The notes beneath the pieces are model-generated. The model was not told where the DNA came from and made no database searches. It saw only the letters and a list, made by a program, of their open reading frames with translations. This document shows, piece after piece, positions 40,317 through 49,535 of a DNA stretch of 64,000 bases. Both the position numbers and the translations under genes were made by a program. The stretch is from the NCBI GenBank assembly GCA_028284125.1, contig JANQSI010000016.1, forward strand, positions 124,001 to 188,000. The letters are read 5' to 3'. The stretch comes from Cyclobacteriaceae bacterium (GTDB taxonomy: Bacteria; Bacteroidota; Bacteroidia; Cytophagales; Cyclobacteriaceae). Numbering within the stretch: the stretch's first letter is position 1; the number at the start of each line of letters is the position of its first letter.

Positions 40317-42068
40317 TTGGAGAACACGCTACCTTCAGTCAATTCCAAAATCCAATCCCTGCTCGATGAAGCATACGATTCTCGTATCAATAATTTAAAT
40401 GAGAGTCTCAAACTCGCTAACCAAGCATTAGAACTAAGCAAAGAAGCTTCCAACAAACACTACACTGGGAAAAGCCTCAGTCAGCTTTCCCTATACCATA
40501 TGATCATTGGAGATTTTGATTTGGCGATCAATATTGCAGAGGAAGCAATCAATTATTTCGTCGAAGTTGGAGACGAACGTGGAATAGCTGATGCTAAGTA
40601 CAATATTGCTGGCGCACTTTATAAGACTGACAATTTCAATTTAGGCCTCACCTATCTTACCGACTGCCTCACTATTTATCGGAAATATGGTGATCATCAT
40701 AACCTGGCGAGGGTGCATAAGTCCATGGGGACCATTTATGAATATTTCGGAGATCAAAAGAGTGCTGTTCAATCCTATGAAGAGGCTATAAAATCAGGTG
40801 AAGAAATCAATGATTTGAATCTCCAATCCAATGCATTCAATCCGCTTTCAGGGATTTACCTAAATCAAGGGAAGGTTGATGAAGCCTTTGAACTGATTGA
40901 AAAATCCATCGCACTGAAAAATGACACGAAAGACATACGTGGGTTAGCTTTTGCTTTGTACGGAAGAGGGAAAGTCTATACGAAAACTGGTGATTTTGAC
41001 CTTGCTGAAAAAGATTTTCTTGAATCCCTGAAGATTCATGAAGAAATGGGTGAAAAGCTCGGCCATGCCATGGTTTATCATAAACTAGGTGCATTATATA
41101 TCGAAATGGGACGGCTTGATGATGCTAGAGAAATTTTAATCAAAGCACTCCAATACAGCAATAAACACAAAATCATCCTGATCAAATTCAAGGCTAACCT
41201 GTTGCTCCATGAAATTGCTAAGCGCGAAAAAGATTTTGAGTTAGCTCTGAAATATCTAACGCAATATGTTGAAGAAAAGGAAAGTGTAATCAACGACAAA
41301 ACTGCGAAAGTCATTGAAAGCTATGAGGTAATAAAAAAAGTTCAGGAATTGGAACGAGAAGCTATTTCTCAAAAGGACAAAGCGGATTTGATTGAAAAGA
41401 AAAACCTGGAATTGGACTCCTTTTTCTACCGAATTTCTCATGACTTAAAAGGTCCTATCACCGCTATGATGAGTCTGAATTATTTGGCCACTGAGGACGT
41501 GAAAGACAAAACGGCTCACAAGTATTTTGATGAGTATACAAATCAAGCCAAGCGAATTAACAACATTTTGGATGAATTGATGAATCTCACAAAAATGGTC
41601 TATGGATCAGAGGCTAAGAGTGATATTGATTTTGAACAGCTCATCTATGATTGTATAGCATCATTCAAACATCTACCCAATTTCGACAAAGTCAAATTCA
41701 ACGTGAACATTGACGAGAACATTCTCTTCAAAGCAGAATGGGCACTAATAAATACGATCATTCAGAACTTGATCGAAAACGGAGTTAAATATGCCAGGCC
41801 AGAAGAGAAAGATCCGGAAATTGGTATTGCCATTATGGATCTAGCTAATGAAATTAAAATTAGCATCTCTGATAATGGTATTGGAATGTCAGAAGAAGCT
41901 CAATCTAAAATCTTCAAAATGTTCTATCGAGCAAATAGAAAAATCGAAGGGACCGGTTTAGGTCTGCATATCGTGAACCGAGCAATTGAAAAACTTAACG
42001 GAAGAGTAGAGCTGGAAAGTGAACTCGGATCCGGATCTTCCTTTCACGTTTTCCTACCTAAGGAATAG
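40317..42068 (+). CDS. Soluble TPR histidine kinase
   Basis: A 583-residue kinase without a transmembrane segment. Residues about 10-330 are TPR repeats (QLSLYHMIIGDFDLAINIAE, ARVHKSMGTIYEYFGDQKSA, AFALYGRGKVYTKTGDFDLA). A coiled region (about 335-370) follows. The phosphoacceptor His is in FFYRISHDLKGPITAMMSL near residue 380; HATPase motifs: NLIENGVKYA, ISDNGIGMS and GTGLGLHIVNRAIEKL. The start is TTG at 40317, since TAA precedes it in frame. No response regulator is adjacent, so it is an orphan. It overlaps the convergent thioredoxin-like gene by 15 bases. Confidence 0.9.
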   Translation: MENTLPSVNSKIQSLLDEAYDSRINNLNESLKLANQALELSKEASNKHYTGKSLSQLSLYHMIIGDFDLAINIAEEAINYFVEVGDERGIADAKYNIAGALYKTDNFNLGLTYLTDCLTIYRKYGDHHNLARVHKSMGTIYEYFGDQKSAVQSYEEAIKSGEEINDLNLQSNAFNPLSGIYLNQGKVDEAFELIEKSIALKNDTKDIRGLAFALYGRGKVYTKTGDFDLAEKDFLESLKIHEEMGEKLGHAMVYHKLGALYIEMGRLDDAREILIKALQYSNKHKIILIKFKANLLLHEIAKREKDFELALKYLTQYVEEKESVINDKTAKVIESYEVIKKVQELEREAISQKDKADLIEKKNLELDSFFYRISHDLKGPITAMMSLNYLATEDVKDKTAHKYFDEYTNQAKRINNILDELMNLTKMVYGSEAKSDIDFEQLIYDCIASFKHLPNFDKVKFNVNIDENILFKAEWALINTIIQNLIENGVKYARPEEKDPEIGIAIMDLANEIKISISDNGIGMSEEAQSKIFKMFYRANRKIEGTGLGLHIVNRAIEKLNGRVELESELGSGSSFHVFLPKE

Positions 42069-42665
42069 TTTAAGTAGTTCAGTCTGCAAAGAGGAACCTC
42101 CATCCTGATTGTACCATTTCTGTAGCTCTACCTGAAATTCTTTGTACGGAACATCATCATCAGAATTTTTCCAGGCATCGTACAATTCTTGTGCCGGTTC
42201 AGGCCTTGGACCCCAGGCAAATTGTACTTGGTTATCCGCATTTAGAACAATTAGCTTAGGTATAGATCGACCTCCTCGTGTCAAAAACTGATCCATTAGT
42301 TCAAGGTTCTCATCTCTGAGAACTATTCTTAGATCGGTTGAATCATTGATTTCAGCAAGCTTCGCCATTACAGGAACTGAATTTGCAGCATCACCACACC
42401 AGCTTTCCGTGATCAATAACCAAGTTTGTTTTTGATCGATTTCGCTAATTTTTTTCACTAGTTCGGGAAGTAGCTGAACTGTTTTTGATATCCTCTTACC
42501 CCGCTGTACATTCAGCTTCGTGTAATGGATCAGGTCCTCATTTTGATTAGGTCCAGTCGTCAATCCCTCATCAGCATATTTTCTAAGAAGATCACTATAT
42601 TCTTGATACGAAATTGAGTTGGGGAGTGAATTGCTAATTATCACGTCTAATGCTAGTGTTTCCAT
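42054..42665 (-). CDS. Thioredoxin-fold protein (Thioredoxin_9 type) with CxxA site
   Basis: A 203-residue protein. The thioredoxin core begins KQTWLLITESWCGDAANSVP near residue 80; the active-site motif is CGDA, so only the first cysteine remains. The cis-Pro appears in RGGRSIPKLIVLNADN near residue 132. This family, cytoplasmic because there is no signal peptide, is common in Bacteroidota and often has this CGDA variant, so the loss of the resolving Cys is not a local mutation. It follows lpdA's opposite end and converges on the kinase. Confidence 0.82.
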   Translation of the reverse strand: METLALDVIISNSLPNSISYQEYSDLLRKYADEGLTTGPNQNEDLIHYTKLNVQRGKRISKTVQLLPELVKKISEIDQKQTWLLITESWCGDAANSVPVMAKLAEINDSTDLRIVLRDENLELMDQFLTRGGRSIPKLIVLNADNQVQFAWGPRPEPAQELYDAWKNSDDDVPYKEFQVELQKWYNQDGGSSLQTELLKLFLR

Positions 42666-42742
42666 ACAGTTTAGAGATTAGAAAAAGATTATCGGTTCCA
42701 AACTGACATTAATATGCAAACAATTATCAGGGAGCTGACTTT

Positions 42743-44137
42743 TTACATATGGATCGGACGATTCTCAGTAGCTGCTAGTGCAGCTTCCTTGAATGCCTCC
42801 ATATAGGTTGGATGAGCATGAGACATCCTTGCGATATCTTCTGCCGAAGCTCTGTATTCCATTGCAGTTACTCCAGCTGCAATCATATCTGCTGCTCTTG
42901 CGCCGATAATATGAACACCAAGAACTTCATCAGTTTGCTTATCTGCCAAAATTTTCACCAAGCCGTCGGTGTCCATACTTGCCCGAGCACGTCCAAGTGC
43001 TTTGTATGGAAATTTCCCTGTTTTATAAGCCCTTCCCTGTTCTTTCAATTGCTCCTCTGTAAATCCAACCGAAGCTACTTCTGGCCAGGTATAAACTACC
43101 CCTGGGATCAGATTGTAATTGATGTGTGGCTTTTGTCCTACGATTGATTCAGCAACAAACACTCCTTCTTCTTCCGCCTTATGAGCCAACATTGCTCCTT
43201 TCACCACATCACCAATCGCATAAATATTTTCAACGTTTGTTCGTAAATGATCATCCACTTCTACTCTTCCTCTGTCATCCATTTTTACTCCAGCCTTTTC
43301 AAGGCCAAGATTGTCTGTGTATGGTCTACGTCCAATGGAAACCAAACAATAATCTCCTTTCAACTCGACCAACTCACCCTTCTTGTTTTCGGCTTTTACT
43401 GTAACGGTTTTCGCTTTCTTATCAACGGCTGTCACTTTGTGGCCAAGATAAAACTCAAACCCAATTCCTTTCAATGACTTTTGAAGTTCCTTACCCATCG
43501 TTCCATCCATCGTAGGAATGATACTATCAAGAAATTCGACTACTGAGACTTTAGCTCCTAGTCGTGCATAGACGGAACCGAGTTCAACACCAATTACTCC
43601 TCCACCAATTATGATCATGTGCTTTGGAACCTCTTTCAATTCCAATGCTTCTGTACTGGTGATCACTCGGTCTTTATCCAGCTTGATAAAAGGAAGATTC
43701 GCAGGCTTGGAACCAGTGGCGATAATTACTTTCTCAGCTGTGATTTTTTGTTTCTTCTTCCCATCAATTTGAATGGTGTTTTTATCAACAAAACTGCCCA
43801 TGCCGTGAAAAACATCAATTTTGTTTTTGTTCATCAAGTAGTCAATCCCGTCTACATTTTGCTTGACAACATCTGCTTTTCGGTCAATCATCTGTTTGAT
43901 GTTGACTTTCGGCTTATTGATATCAATTCCATGCGTCTTGAATGTGTGTTCCGCATTGTGAAAATGCTCTGATGAGTCCAGTAAAGCTTTTGATGGAATA
44001 CAACCAACATTCAGGCAAGTCCCACCAAGGGTATCATACTTCTCAATGATAGCCGTTTTTAATCCGAGCTGTGCACAACGAATTGCCGCGACATAACCGC
44101 CAGGACCTGAACCAATTACTACAACCTGATAATCCAT
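42743..44137 (-). CDS. lpdA: Dihydrolipoyl dehydrogenase
   Basis: A 464-residue flavoprotein that reoxidises dihydrolipoamide of 2-oxoacid dehydrogenase complexes with NAD. FAD motif: VVIGSGPGGYVAAIRCAQLG; redox disulfide: GGTCLNVGCIPSKALL; NAD motif: MIIIGGGVIGVELGSVYARL; dimer interface with the catalytic His: MSHAHPTYMEAFKEAALA. Last gene of odhA-odhB-lpdA. It probably also serves the branched-chain-type E1 complex. Confidence 0.96.
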   Translation of the reverse strand: MDYQVVVIGSGPGGYVAAIRCAQLGLKTAIIEKYDTLGGTCLNVGCIPSKALLDSSEHFHNAEHTFKTHGIDINKPKVNIKQMIDRKADVVKQNVDGIDYLMNKNKIDVFHGMGSFVDKNTIQIDGKKKQKITAEKVIIATGSKPANLPFIKLDKDRVITSTEALELKEVPKHMIIIGGGVIGVELGSVYARLGAKVSVVEFLDSIIPTMDGTMGKELQKSLKGIGFEFYLGHKVTAVDKKAKTVTVKAENKKGELVELKGDYCLVSIGRRPYTDNLGLEKAGVKMDDRGRVEVDDHLRTNVENIYAIGDVVKGAMLAHKAEEEGVFVAESIVGQKPHINYNLIPGVVYTWPEVASVGFTEEQLKEQGRAYKTGKFPYKALGRARASMDTDGLVKILADKQTDEVLGVHIIGARAADMIAAGVTAMEYRASAEDIARMSHAHPTYMEAFKEAALAATENRPIHM

Positions 44138-44176
44138 AGTTTAAGATTTTAGATTTTGGATTTTTGAATTAATGAT

Positions 44177-45715
44177 TTAAACACCTAGCAATAACCTTGT
44201 TGGATCTTCAAGCAATTGCTTTACTCTTACTAAGAAACTAACCGATTCTCTTCCGTCAATGATTCTGTGATCATAAGATAGTGCCACATACATCATAGGC
44301 CTCACAACGACCTCCCCATTTTCGACAACTGCCCGCTGGACGATATTGTGCATTCCCAAAATAGCAGACTGGGGAGCATTAATGATTGGTGTCGACATCA
44401 TTGAACCAAACACTCCGCCGTTGGTGATAGTGAACGTTCCCCCTTGCATTTCTTCAATGCTGAGTTTGTTCTCCCTGGCCTTCGTTGCAAGTCGAATAAC
44501 TTCCTTCTCAATCTGAACAAAATTCAGAGATTCGGCATTTCGAATAACCGGAACGACAAGTCCTTTGGGAGCTGAAACAGCAATTGAGATGTCACAAAAA
44601 TCATTATAGACAATTTCATTCTCATCAATCATCGCGTTGACAGCTGGCCATTCTTGAAGTGCTACACAGCATGCTTTGGTAAAGAATGACATAAACCCAA
44701 GGCCAACTTCATTCTTCTCTTTGAACTCTTCCTTGTATTTTTTTCGGATGTCCATGATTGGTTTCATGTTCACCTCGTTGAACGTGGTGAGCATGGCTGT
44801 TTCGTTCTTCACAGATACCAATCTTCTCGCAACTGTTTTTCTCAAAGAAGACATTTTCTCTCTTCGCTGCTCGCGAGAAACACCGCCTCCAAACACGGGT
44901 GCCTCAAATTGAGGAGCTGCTGGTTTAGAGGACTCTTGTGTCGGAGCAGATTTTTGCGCATTAGCGGCATCCTCTTTGGTGATTCTGCCATCACGTCCAG
45001 TCCCTTTCACATCGGAAGCAGCGATGCCTTTCTCATCAAGAATTTTTGCTGCAGCCGGAGAAGCATGTCCGGTGGCATATGTTTCAGAACCACTAGGTGC
45101 GGGTGCTGAAGCAGTCTCTGAAGGTGCATCTGCTGCGGGAGCTTTCGGTGCTGGTGCTCCTTCCATCACTTCGATTTTGCAGATCAGTGCACCAATTTCT
45201 AAGGTATCGCCTTCTTGAGCGACAATTCTAAGAATTCCTTGAGCCTCTGCAGTAAGATCGAAAGTTGCTTTGTCGGATTCTATTTCGGCAATGTTTTCAT
45301 CCAGCTCTACAAAATCACCGTCACTTTTTTGCCAGGTTGAAAGTGTCACTTCTGTGATGGATTCTCCAACAGTTGGAACTTTCATTTCGAGCACTTCTCC
45401 AGTAGCTTTTGATTCTGAGGCTGCCTCTGTCGGCGCAGACTCAGCAGCCGGTTCGGCTGGTTTAGCATCTCCACCTCCAGCACCCTCTTCTATTTCGCAA
45501 AGTACCGCCCCTATTTCCAACGTATCTCCTTCTTGTGCTTTTATGGATAGTTTTCCAGCCGCTTCAGCAGTGACTTCAAAAGTTGCCTTGTCAGATTCCA
45601 GCTCACAAATCACTTCGTCCATTTCCACGAAATCTCCATCGTTTTTTGACCAGGAGGATACCGTTACCTCAGTAATGGATTCTCCAACGGCCGGCACTTT
45701 CATTTCTAGACTCAT
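44177..45715 (-). CDS. odhB: Dihydrolipoyllysine succinyltransferase (E2 of 2-oxoglutarate dehydrogenase), two lipoyl domains
   Basis: A 512-residue E2 chain. Lipoyl domain 1 (about 1-75) has the lipoylated Lys in [13 protein letters not shown], and lipoyl domain 2 (about 110-185) in [13 protein letters not shown], separated by Ala/Pro/Glu linkers. The peripheral-subunit-binding domain is [20 protein letters not shown] near 215. The catalytic domain runs to the end with [20 protein letters not shown]. Two lipoyl domains is more than the single one of typical OdhB. It lies between odhA (41 bases) and lpdA (39 bases). Confidence 0.94.
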   Translation of the reverse strand: MSLEMKVPAVGESITEVTVSSWSKNDGDFVEMDEVICELESDKATFEVTAEAAGKLSIKAQEGDTLEIGAVLCEIEEGAGGGDAKPAEPAAESAPTEAASESKATGEVLEMKVPTVGESITEVTLSTWQKSDGDFVELDENIAEIESDKATFDLTAEAQGILRIVAQEGDTLEIGALICKIEVMEGAPAPKAPAADAPSETASAPAPSGSETYATGHASPAAAKILDEKGIAASDVKGTGRDGRITKEDAANAQKSAPTQESSKPAAPQFEAPVFGGGVSREQRREKMSSLRKTVARRLVSVKNETAMLTTFNEVNMKPIMDIRKKYKEEFKEKNEVGLGFMSFFTKACCVALQEWPAVNAMIDENEIVYNDFCDISIAVSAPKGLVVPVIRNAESLNFVQIEKEVIRLATKARENKLSIEEMQGGTFTITNGGVFGSMMSTPIINAPQSAILGMHNIVQRAVVENGEVVVRPMMYVALSYDHRIIDGRESVSFLVRVKQLLEDPTRLLLGV

Positions 45716-45756
45716 CTGTTTATTTCTTTTATCTTTTAATTATTTCAGCTCTTGGC

Positions 45757-48468
45757 TTATTTTAAATCGAATGCTCTCTTGACCAATTCTGCTTGTTCAT
45801 GCTTGTGAATTTTGGCAAACCCCGTTGCAGGAGAAGAACTCATCTTGCGTGCTATTACCTCCATTTTCAAATTCACAGAACTCAGCAAATAACTCCAGGC
45901 TCCCATGTTTTCTGGTTCTTCCTGAACCCACACCAGTTTTGGTTTCGTGTATTTCTTCAAAAGCACATCCACTTGCTTCTGAGGAAACGGGAATACCTGT
46001 TCCACCCTCACAATGGCTGTATCCTTTGCTTTTCTTTTCTGTTGTTCTTCTAGCAAATCGAAATAGACCTTTCCTGAACAGAAAAGTACCTTTTTCACAC
46101 TTTTGGCTGTTACGTATGAATCTGGAATTATCTCGTTGAACTTGCCTGAAGTAAAATCCTTAATTGGAGAAGCAACCCCTGGATGTCTAAGTAACGATTT
46201 TGGCGAGAATACAATTGCAGGTTTTCTAAACTCCCAGGTCACTTGTCTTCGCATCAAATGGAAAATGTTAGCCGAAGTAGTAAGGTTGGCGATAATCACA
46301 TTTTCATTAGCTGCCATTTGTAGGAATCGTTCCATACGTGCACTTGAATGTTCTGGTCCTTGACCTTCATATCCATGAGGAAGTAACATGACCAATCCAT
46401 TCATTCTTTGCCACTTGCTTTCAGCACTCATAATGAACTGGTCAATCATGATCTGAGCGCCATTTGCAAAATCTCCAAATTGCGCTTCCCAAATCACCAA
46501 GGCATTGGGTGTAGCCATCGCATAACCATATTCAAAGCCCAGAACACCGTATTCAGAAAGAAGGGAGTTATATATCCTGAAAGGTTCTTGTTTTTCATCA
46601 ATCTGATTCAACCCGCTATAAGGTTCGTTTGTATTTGAATCAAACAAATAGGCATGACGATGTGAAAAAGTGCCTCGCTTCACATCTTGTCCCGACATCC
46701 GGACAATTTTTCCGTCCGCCAAAATTGAACCATAGGCAAGCAATTCAGCGTCCGCCCATCCTAGTTCTTTTTTCTCGAAAAAATTAGTGTTTCGATCCTT
46801 CAGCAACTTTTCTATCTGCCGTAAAGGTTTAAATCCTTTAGGAACTTCGGTAACAGCTTTTGCAACTTTGTCTAACGTCGCTTGGGTAATACTGGTCTTC
46901 GGCGAGGTTTCAAAATCTTTAGATTCCGCCCTTCTCAAATGATGCCACTCTTCCTCAATTTTCTGCGGTTTATATGGAAGTGGACGTTGCTTAATCTCAT
47001 TTAAGCGATCCTGAAGCTGTGCCTTGAAATCTTTGTCTAATTTCTGAACTGCTGCATCATCCAACACTTTTCGCTCAGTCAGTTGCTTCACATAGATTTC
47101 CCTTGGGCTCGGATGTTTAGAGATAGCGTTATACAACTTTGGTTGAGTGAATTTAGGTTCGTCGCTTTCATTGTGTCCATGCCTTCTATAGCAAAGCATG
47201 TCGATGAAAATATCTTTCCTGAATTTTTGTCGATACTCGATTGCAAGATTGGCGCAGAAATTCACTGCTTCTGCATCATCACCATTTACATGGAGAATCG
47301 GAGCATCTACAATCTTGGCAAGGTCCGTACAATAAATACTTGAACGACTATCCCCAAAATCTGTCGTAAAGCCAATTTGATTGTTGATTACAAAATGGAT
47401 CGTTCCGCCGGTCATGTATCCATCCAACAGCGACATTTGAATGCACTCATAAACAATTCCCTGACCTGAAGCTGCGGCATCACCGTGAATCAGAATAGGA
47501 ACAGCTTTCCCCATATCACCACGATATTCATCATCAATCTGTGCTCGCGTGTAGCCAAGTACCACAGGATCCACCGCTTCCAAATGCGAAGGGTTTGGAG
47601 AAAGTTTTACATAGATCTTTTTGCCAGCAGTTGTTTCTATGTAAGAAGAATAACCAAGGTGGTATTTAACATCTCCATCACCCATTGTCAGGTCCACCTC
47701 CATGTTTCCTTCAAATTCACTAAAAATCTCCTCGAATGTCTTGCCCATGATATTCGCAAGCACATTCAAACGCCCTCTGTGAGCCATTCCTATGACAACT
47801 TCTTCTGCATCCAGCTCGGATGCGCGATTGATGATCATATCCAAAGCCGGAATAGTGTTCTCACCACCTTCCAAGGAAAATCTCTTTTGACCTAAGAATT
47901 TTGTGTGAAGAAAGTTTTCAAAAACTACCGCTTCATTAAGTTTCGAAAGTATCCGCTGTTTTCCTTCAATCGGCGGATCAATGTTTGCCCCTTCATTCTC
48001 ACATTTTGATCTTAGCCACTCCTGAATATCTGAATCCCGAATGTGCGAATATTCAAAACCGATGGGTCCGCAATAAACTTTTCTCAGTTTATCAATAATG
48101 GACTTAAGTGTGGCTTTTCCTAGTCCAACCTCGCTTCCAACCTCAAATTCAGTGTTTAAATCAGCATCTGACAAGCCAAAATCTTCTAAAGCCAATTTGA
48201 TAACGTGCTTACGACGCTCCCTTACCGGATTGGTATTAGAAATGAGGTGGGCGAAAGATCTGTAGCTATAAATCAGGTTCCTGACAGCTGTCTCTTTGGG
48301 GGTAGCCATCTGCGCTCCAGCCTCTCCATAATTTTCTTGCGCAAATTCAAATCCCTCAAAAAATTTCTTCCAGGATTCATCTACGCTGTTGGGGTCTTCT
48401 TTGTAAGACTTAAAAAGATCGTCCAGATAATTGCCGTGAGCGTTGGCGATGTAAGAATATTTGTCCAT
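45757..48468 (-). CDS. odhA: 2-oxoglutarate dehydrogenase E1 component
   Basis: A 903-residue thiamine-diphosphate enzyme of the TCA cycle. It opens with the E2-binding helix YSYIANAHGNYLDDLFKSYK; EEVVIGMAHRGRLNVLANIM, LSPNPSHLEAVDPVVLGYTR, the ThDP motif around ILIHGDAAASGQGIVYEC, GTIHFVINNQIGFTT, and LLPHGYEGQGPEHSSARMER are diagnostic. First gene of the odh operon on the minus strand, divergent from rpsP by about 210 bases. An exact TAnnTTTG box lies 20 bases upstream. Confidence 0.97.
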   Translation of the reverse strand: MDKYSYIANAHGNYLDDLFKSYKEDPNSVDESWKKFFEGFEFAQENYGEAGAQMATPKETAVRNLIYSYRSFAHLISNTNPVRERRKHVIKLALEDFGLSDADLNTEFEVGSEVGLGKATLKSIIDKLRKVYCGPIGFEYSHIRDSDIQEWLRSKCENEGANIDPPIEGKQRILSKLNEAVVFENFLHTKFLGQKRFSLEGGENTIPALDMIINRASELDAEEVVIGMAHRGRLNVLANIMGKTFEEIFSEFEGNMEVDLTMGDGDVKYHLGYSSYIETTAGKKIYVKLSPNPSHLEAVDPVVLGYTRAQIDDEYRGDMGKAVPILIHGDAAASGQGIVYECIQMSLLDGYMTGGTIHFVINNQIGFTTDFGDSRSSIYCTDLAKIVDAPILHVNGDDAEAVNFCANLAIEYRQKFRKDIFIDMLCYRRHGHNESDEPKFTQPKLYNAISKHPSPREIYVKQLTERKVLDDAAVQKLDKDFKAQLQDRLNEIKQRPLPYKPQKIEEEWHHLRRAESKDFETSPKTSITQATLDKVAKAVTEVPKGFKPLRQIEKLLKDRNTNFFEKKELGWADAELLAYGSILADGKIVRMSGQDVKRGTFSHRHAYLFDSNTNEPYSGLNQIDEKQEPFRIYNSLLSEYGVLGFEYGYAMATPNALVIWEAQFGDFANGAQIMIDQFIMSAESKWQRMNGLVMLLPHGYEGQGPEHSSARMERFLQMAANENVIIANLTTSANIFHLMRRQVTWEFRKPAIVFSPKSLLRHPGVASPIKDFTSGKFNEIIPDSYVTAKSVKKVLFCSGKVYFDLLEEQQKRKAKDTAIVRVEQVFPFPQKQVDVLLKKYTKPKLVWVQEEPENMGAWSYLLSSVNLKMEVIARKMSSSPATGFAKIHKHEQAELVKRAFDLK

Positions 48469-48487
48469 GTTGTCTATGGGTTCTTAA

Positions 48488-48495
48488 CAAATGTA
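48488..48495 (-). promoter_or_regulatory. Candidate -7 box of the odhA promoter
   Basis: CAAATGTA on the plus strand is TACATTTG on the minus strand, an exact TAnnTTTG match 20 bases before the odhA start. Confidence 0.45.
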
Positions 48496-48618
48496 TGGTA
48501 CTTTAAGTTTCTTTAAAAATTGTAAAATCGCTTAGGCAAATATTAATGCTAGCACATAGCAGCAACGGAGTGATTTTAAATTAATGAATGAAGCATATCG
48601 AAAAAGAAGAAAATCACC

Positions 48619-48626
48619 TACATTTG
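48619..48626 (+). promoter_or_regulatory. Candidate -7 box of the rpsP-rimM-trmD promoter
   Basis: TACATTTG matches TAnnTTTG exactly and is followed by GCGCTCC, the usual context for Bacteroidota ribosomal-protein promoters. It gives a leader of about 48 bases containing a small hairpin, GCGGA (48650-48654) with TCCGC (48660-48664). Confidence 0.5.
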
Positions 48627-48680
48627 CGCTCCATTTTAAAAACTTTAACGCGGACGTGTTCCGCAACTAAGAAAAAACGT

Positions 48681-49529
48681 ATGCCAGTAAAAATTAGACT
48701 GACGCGTCGAGGACGCAAAAAAATGGCCATGTACGATGTAGTAGTGGCTGATTCTAGAGCACCACGAGATGGTCGCTTTATCGAAAAAATCGGAACTTAT
48801 AATCCTAATTCCGATCCTGCAACAATCAACCTTAATGCTGACAAAGCTTTCGAATGGGTAATGAAAGGGGCTCAGCCTACTGACACTGTTCGAGCAATGT
48901 TATCCTACAAGGGTGTTATGTATAGAAAACACCTTCAAGTTGGAGTAGAAAAAGGAGCGATCTCGCAGGAAGATGCTGACAAAAAGTTAGCTGCTTGGAT
49001 TGCAGATAAAGAATCTAAGATTCAAGGTAAGGTTGACAAACTTGCTAAAGAGAAAGCTTCTAAGGCGAAAGCAAAACTAGAAGCTGAATCTAAAGTGAAA
49101 GAAGCAAGAGCTGAAGCGTTGAAAAAGAAAGCTGAAGAAGCAGAAGCTGCATTGGTTGAGGAAATCAAAGAAGGAGGAATGGAAGGTGATGAGAGCCTAG
49201 CGGAAGATGCTGCTGAAGTGGAACAAGAACAAGCAGAGGCTACAGCTGCGGAAGAAGCTACTGAAGCCCCGGCTGAAGAAGCTGCTCCAGCAGAGGAAGC
49301 AAAAGCTGAAGAAGTTCCTGCTGAGGAACCTAAGGCTGAAGAAACTCCTGCAGAGGAAGCTAAAACTGAAGAGGCACCTACTGAAGAGGCTGCAGAGCCA
49401 AAAGCTGAAGAAGCTCCTGCCGAAGAGGCTAAAGCTGAAGAAGCACCGGCTGAAGAGGCGAAAGAGGAAGAGCCAAAAGCAGAGGCTGAAGAAGAAGCTT
49501 CTTCTGAAGACGAGAAAAAAGAAGGTTAA
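48681..49529 (+). CDS. rpsP: Ribosomal protein S16 with a 190-residue acidic C-terminal tail
   Basis: A 282-residue protein; S16 is normally 80-90 residues, or 150-190 in many Bacteroidota. The S16 core (about 1-90) is clear: MPVKIRLTRRGRKKMAMYDV, DSRAPRDGRFIEKIGTYNPN, MKGAQPTDTVRAMLSYKG. Residues about 95-155 are Lys/Ala/Glu-rich helix, and about 156-282 are a low-complexity tail of repeated PAEEAKAEE-like units, strongly acidic. Start at 48681 is fixed by the conserved N-terminus; the open frame extends upstream without homology. It heads the rpsP-rimM-trmD operon. Confidence 0.95.
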   Translation: MPVKIRLTRRGRKKMAMYDVVVADSRAPRDGRFIEKIGTYNPNSDPATINLNADKAFEWVMKGAQPTDTVRAMLSYKGVMYRKHLQVGVEKGAISQEDADKKLAAWIADKESKIQGKVDKLAKEKASKAKAKLEAESKVKEARAEALKKKAEEAEAALVEEIKEGGMEGDESLAEDAAEVEQEQAEATAAEEATEAPAEEAAPAEEAKAEEVPAEEPKAEETPAEEAKTEEAPTEEAAEPKAEEAPAEEAKAEEAPAEEAKEEEPKAEAEEEASSEDEKKEG

Positions 49530-49535
49530 TCCATT

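Noticed and set aside
42054-42665. Loss of the second active-site Cys in the thioredoxin-like protein as a local mutation
   Set aside because: The CGDA variant is, to my knowledge, common in this Bacteroidota family.
43126-43972. Several plus-strand frames opposite lpdA
   Set aside because: They are antisense shadows of a fully conserved dihydrolipoyl dehydrogenase; no independent signals.
45270-45782. 170-residue plus-strand frame opposite odhB
   Set aside because: It is the antisense of the lipoyl-domain repeats of odhB (Ser/Pro-rich text mirrors the Ala/Glu linkers); no homology-like motif or promoter.
49240-49500. Direct repeats that could suggest a CRISPR-like array
   Set aside because: Repeats are in phase with the PAEEAKAEE coding units of S16, with no spacers of constant length and no cas genes.
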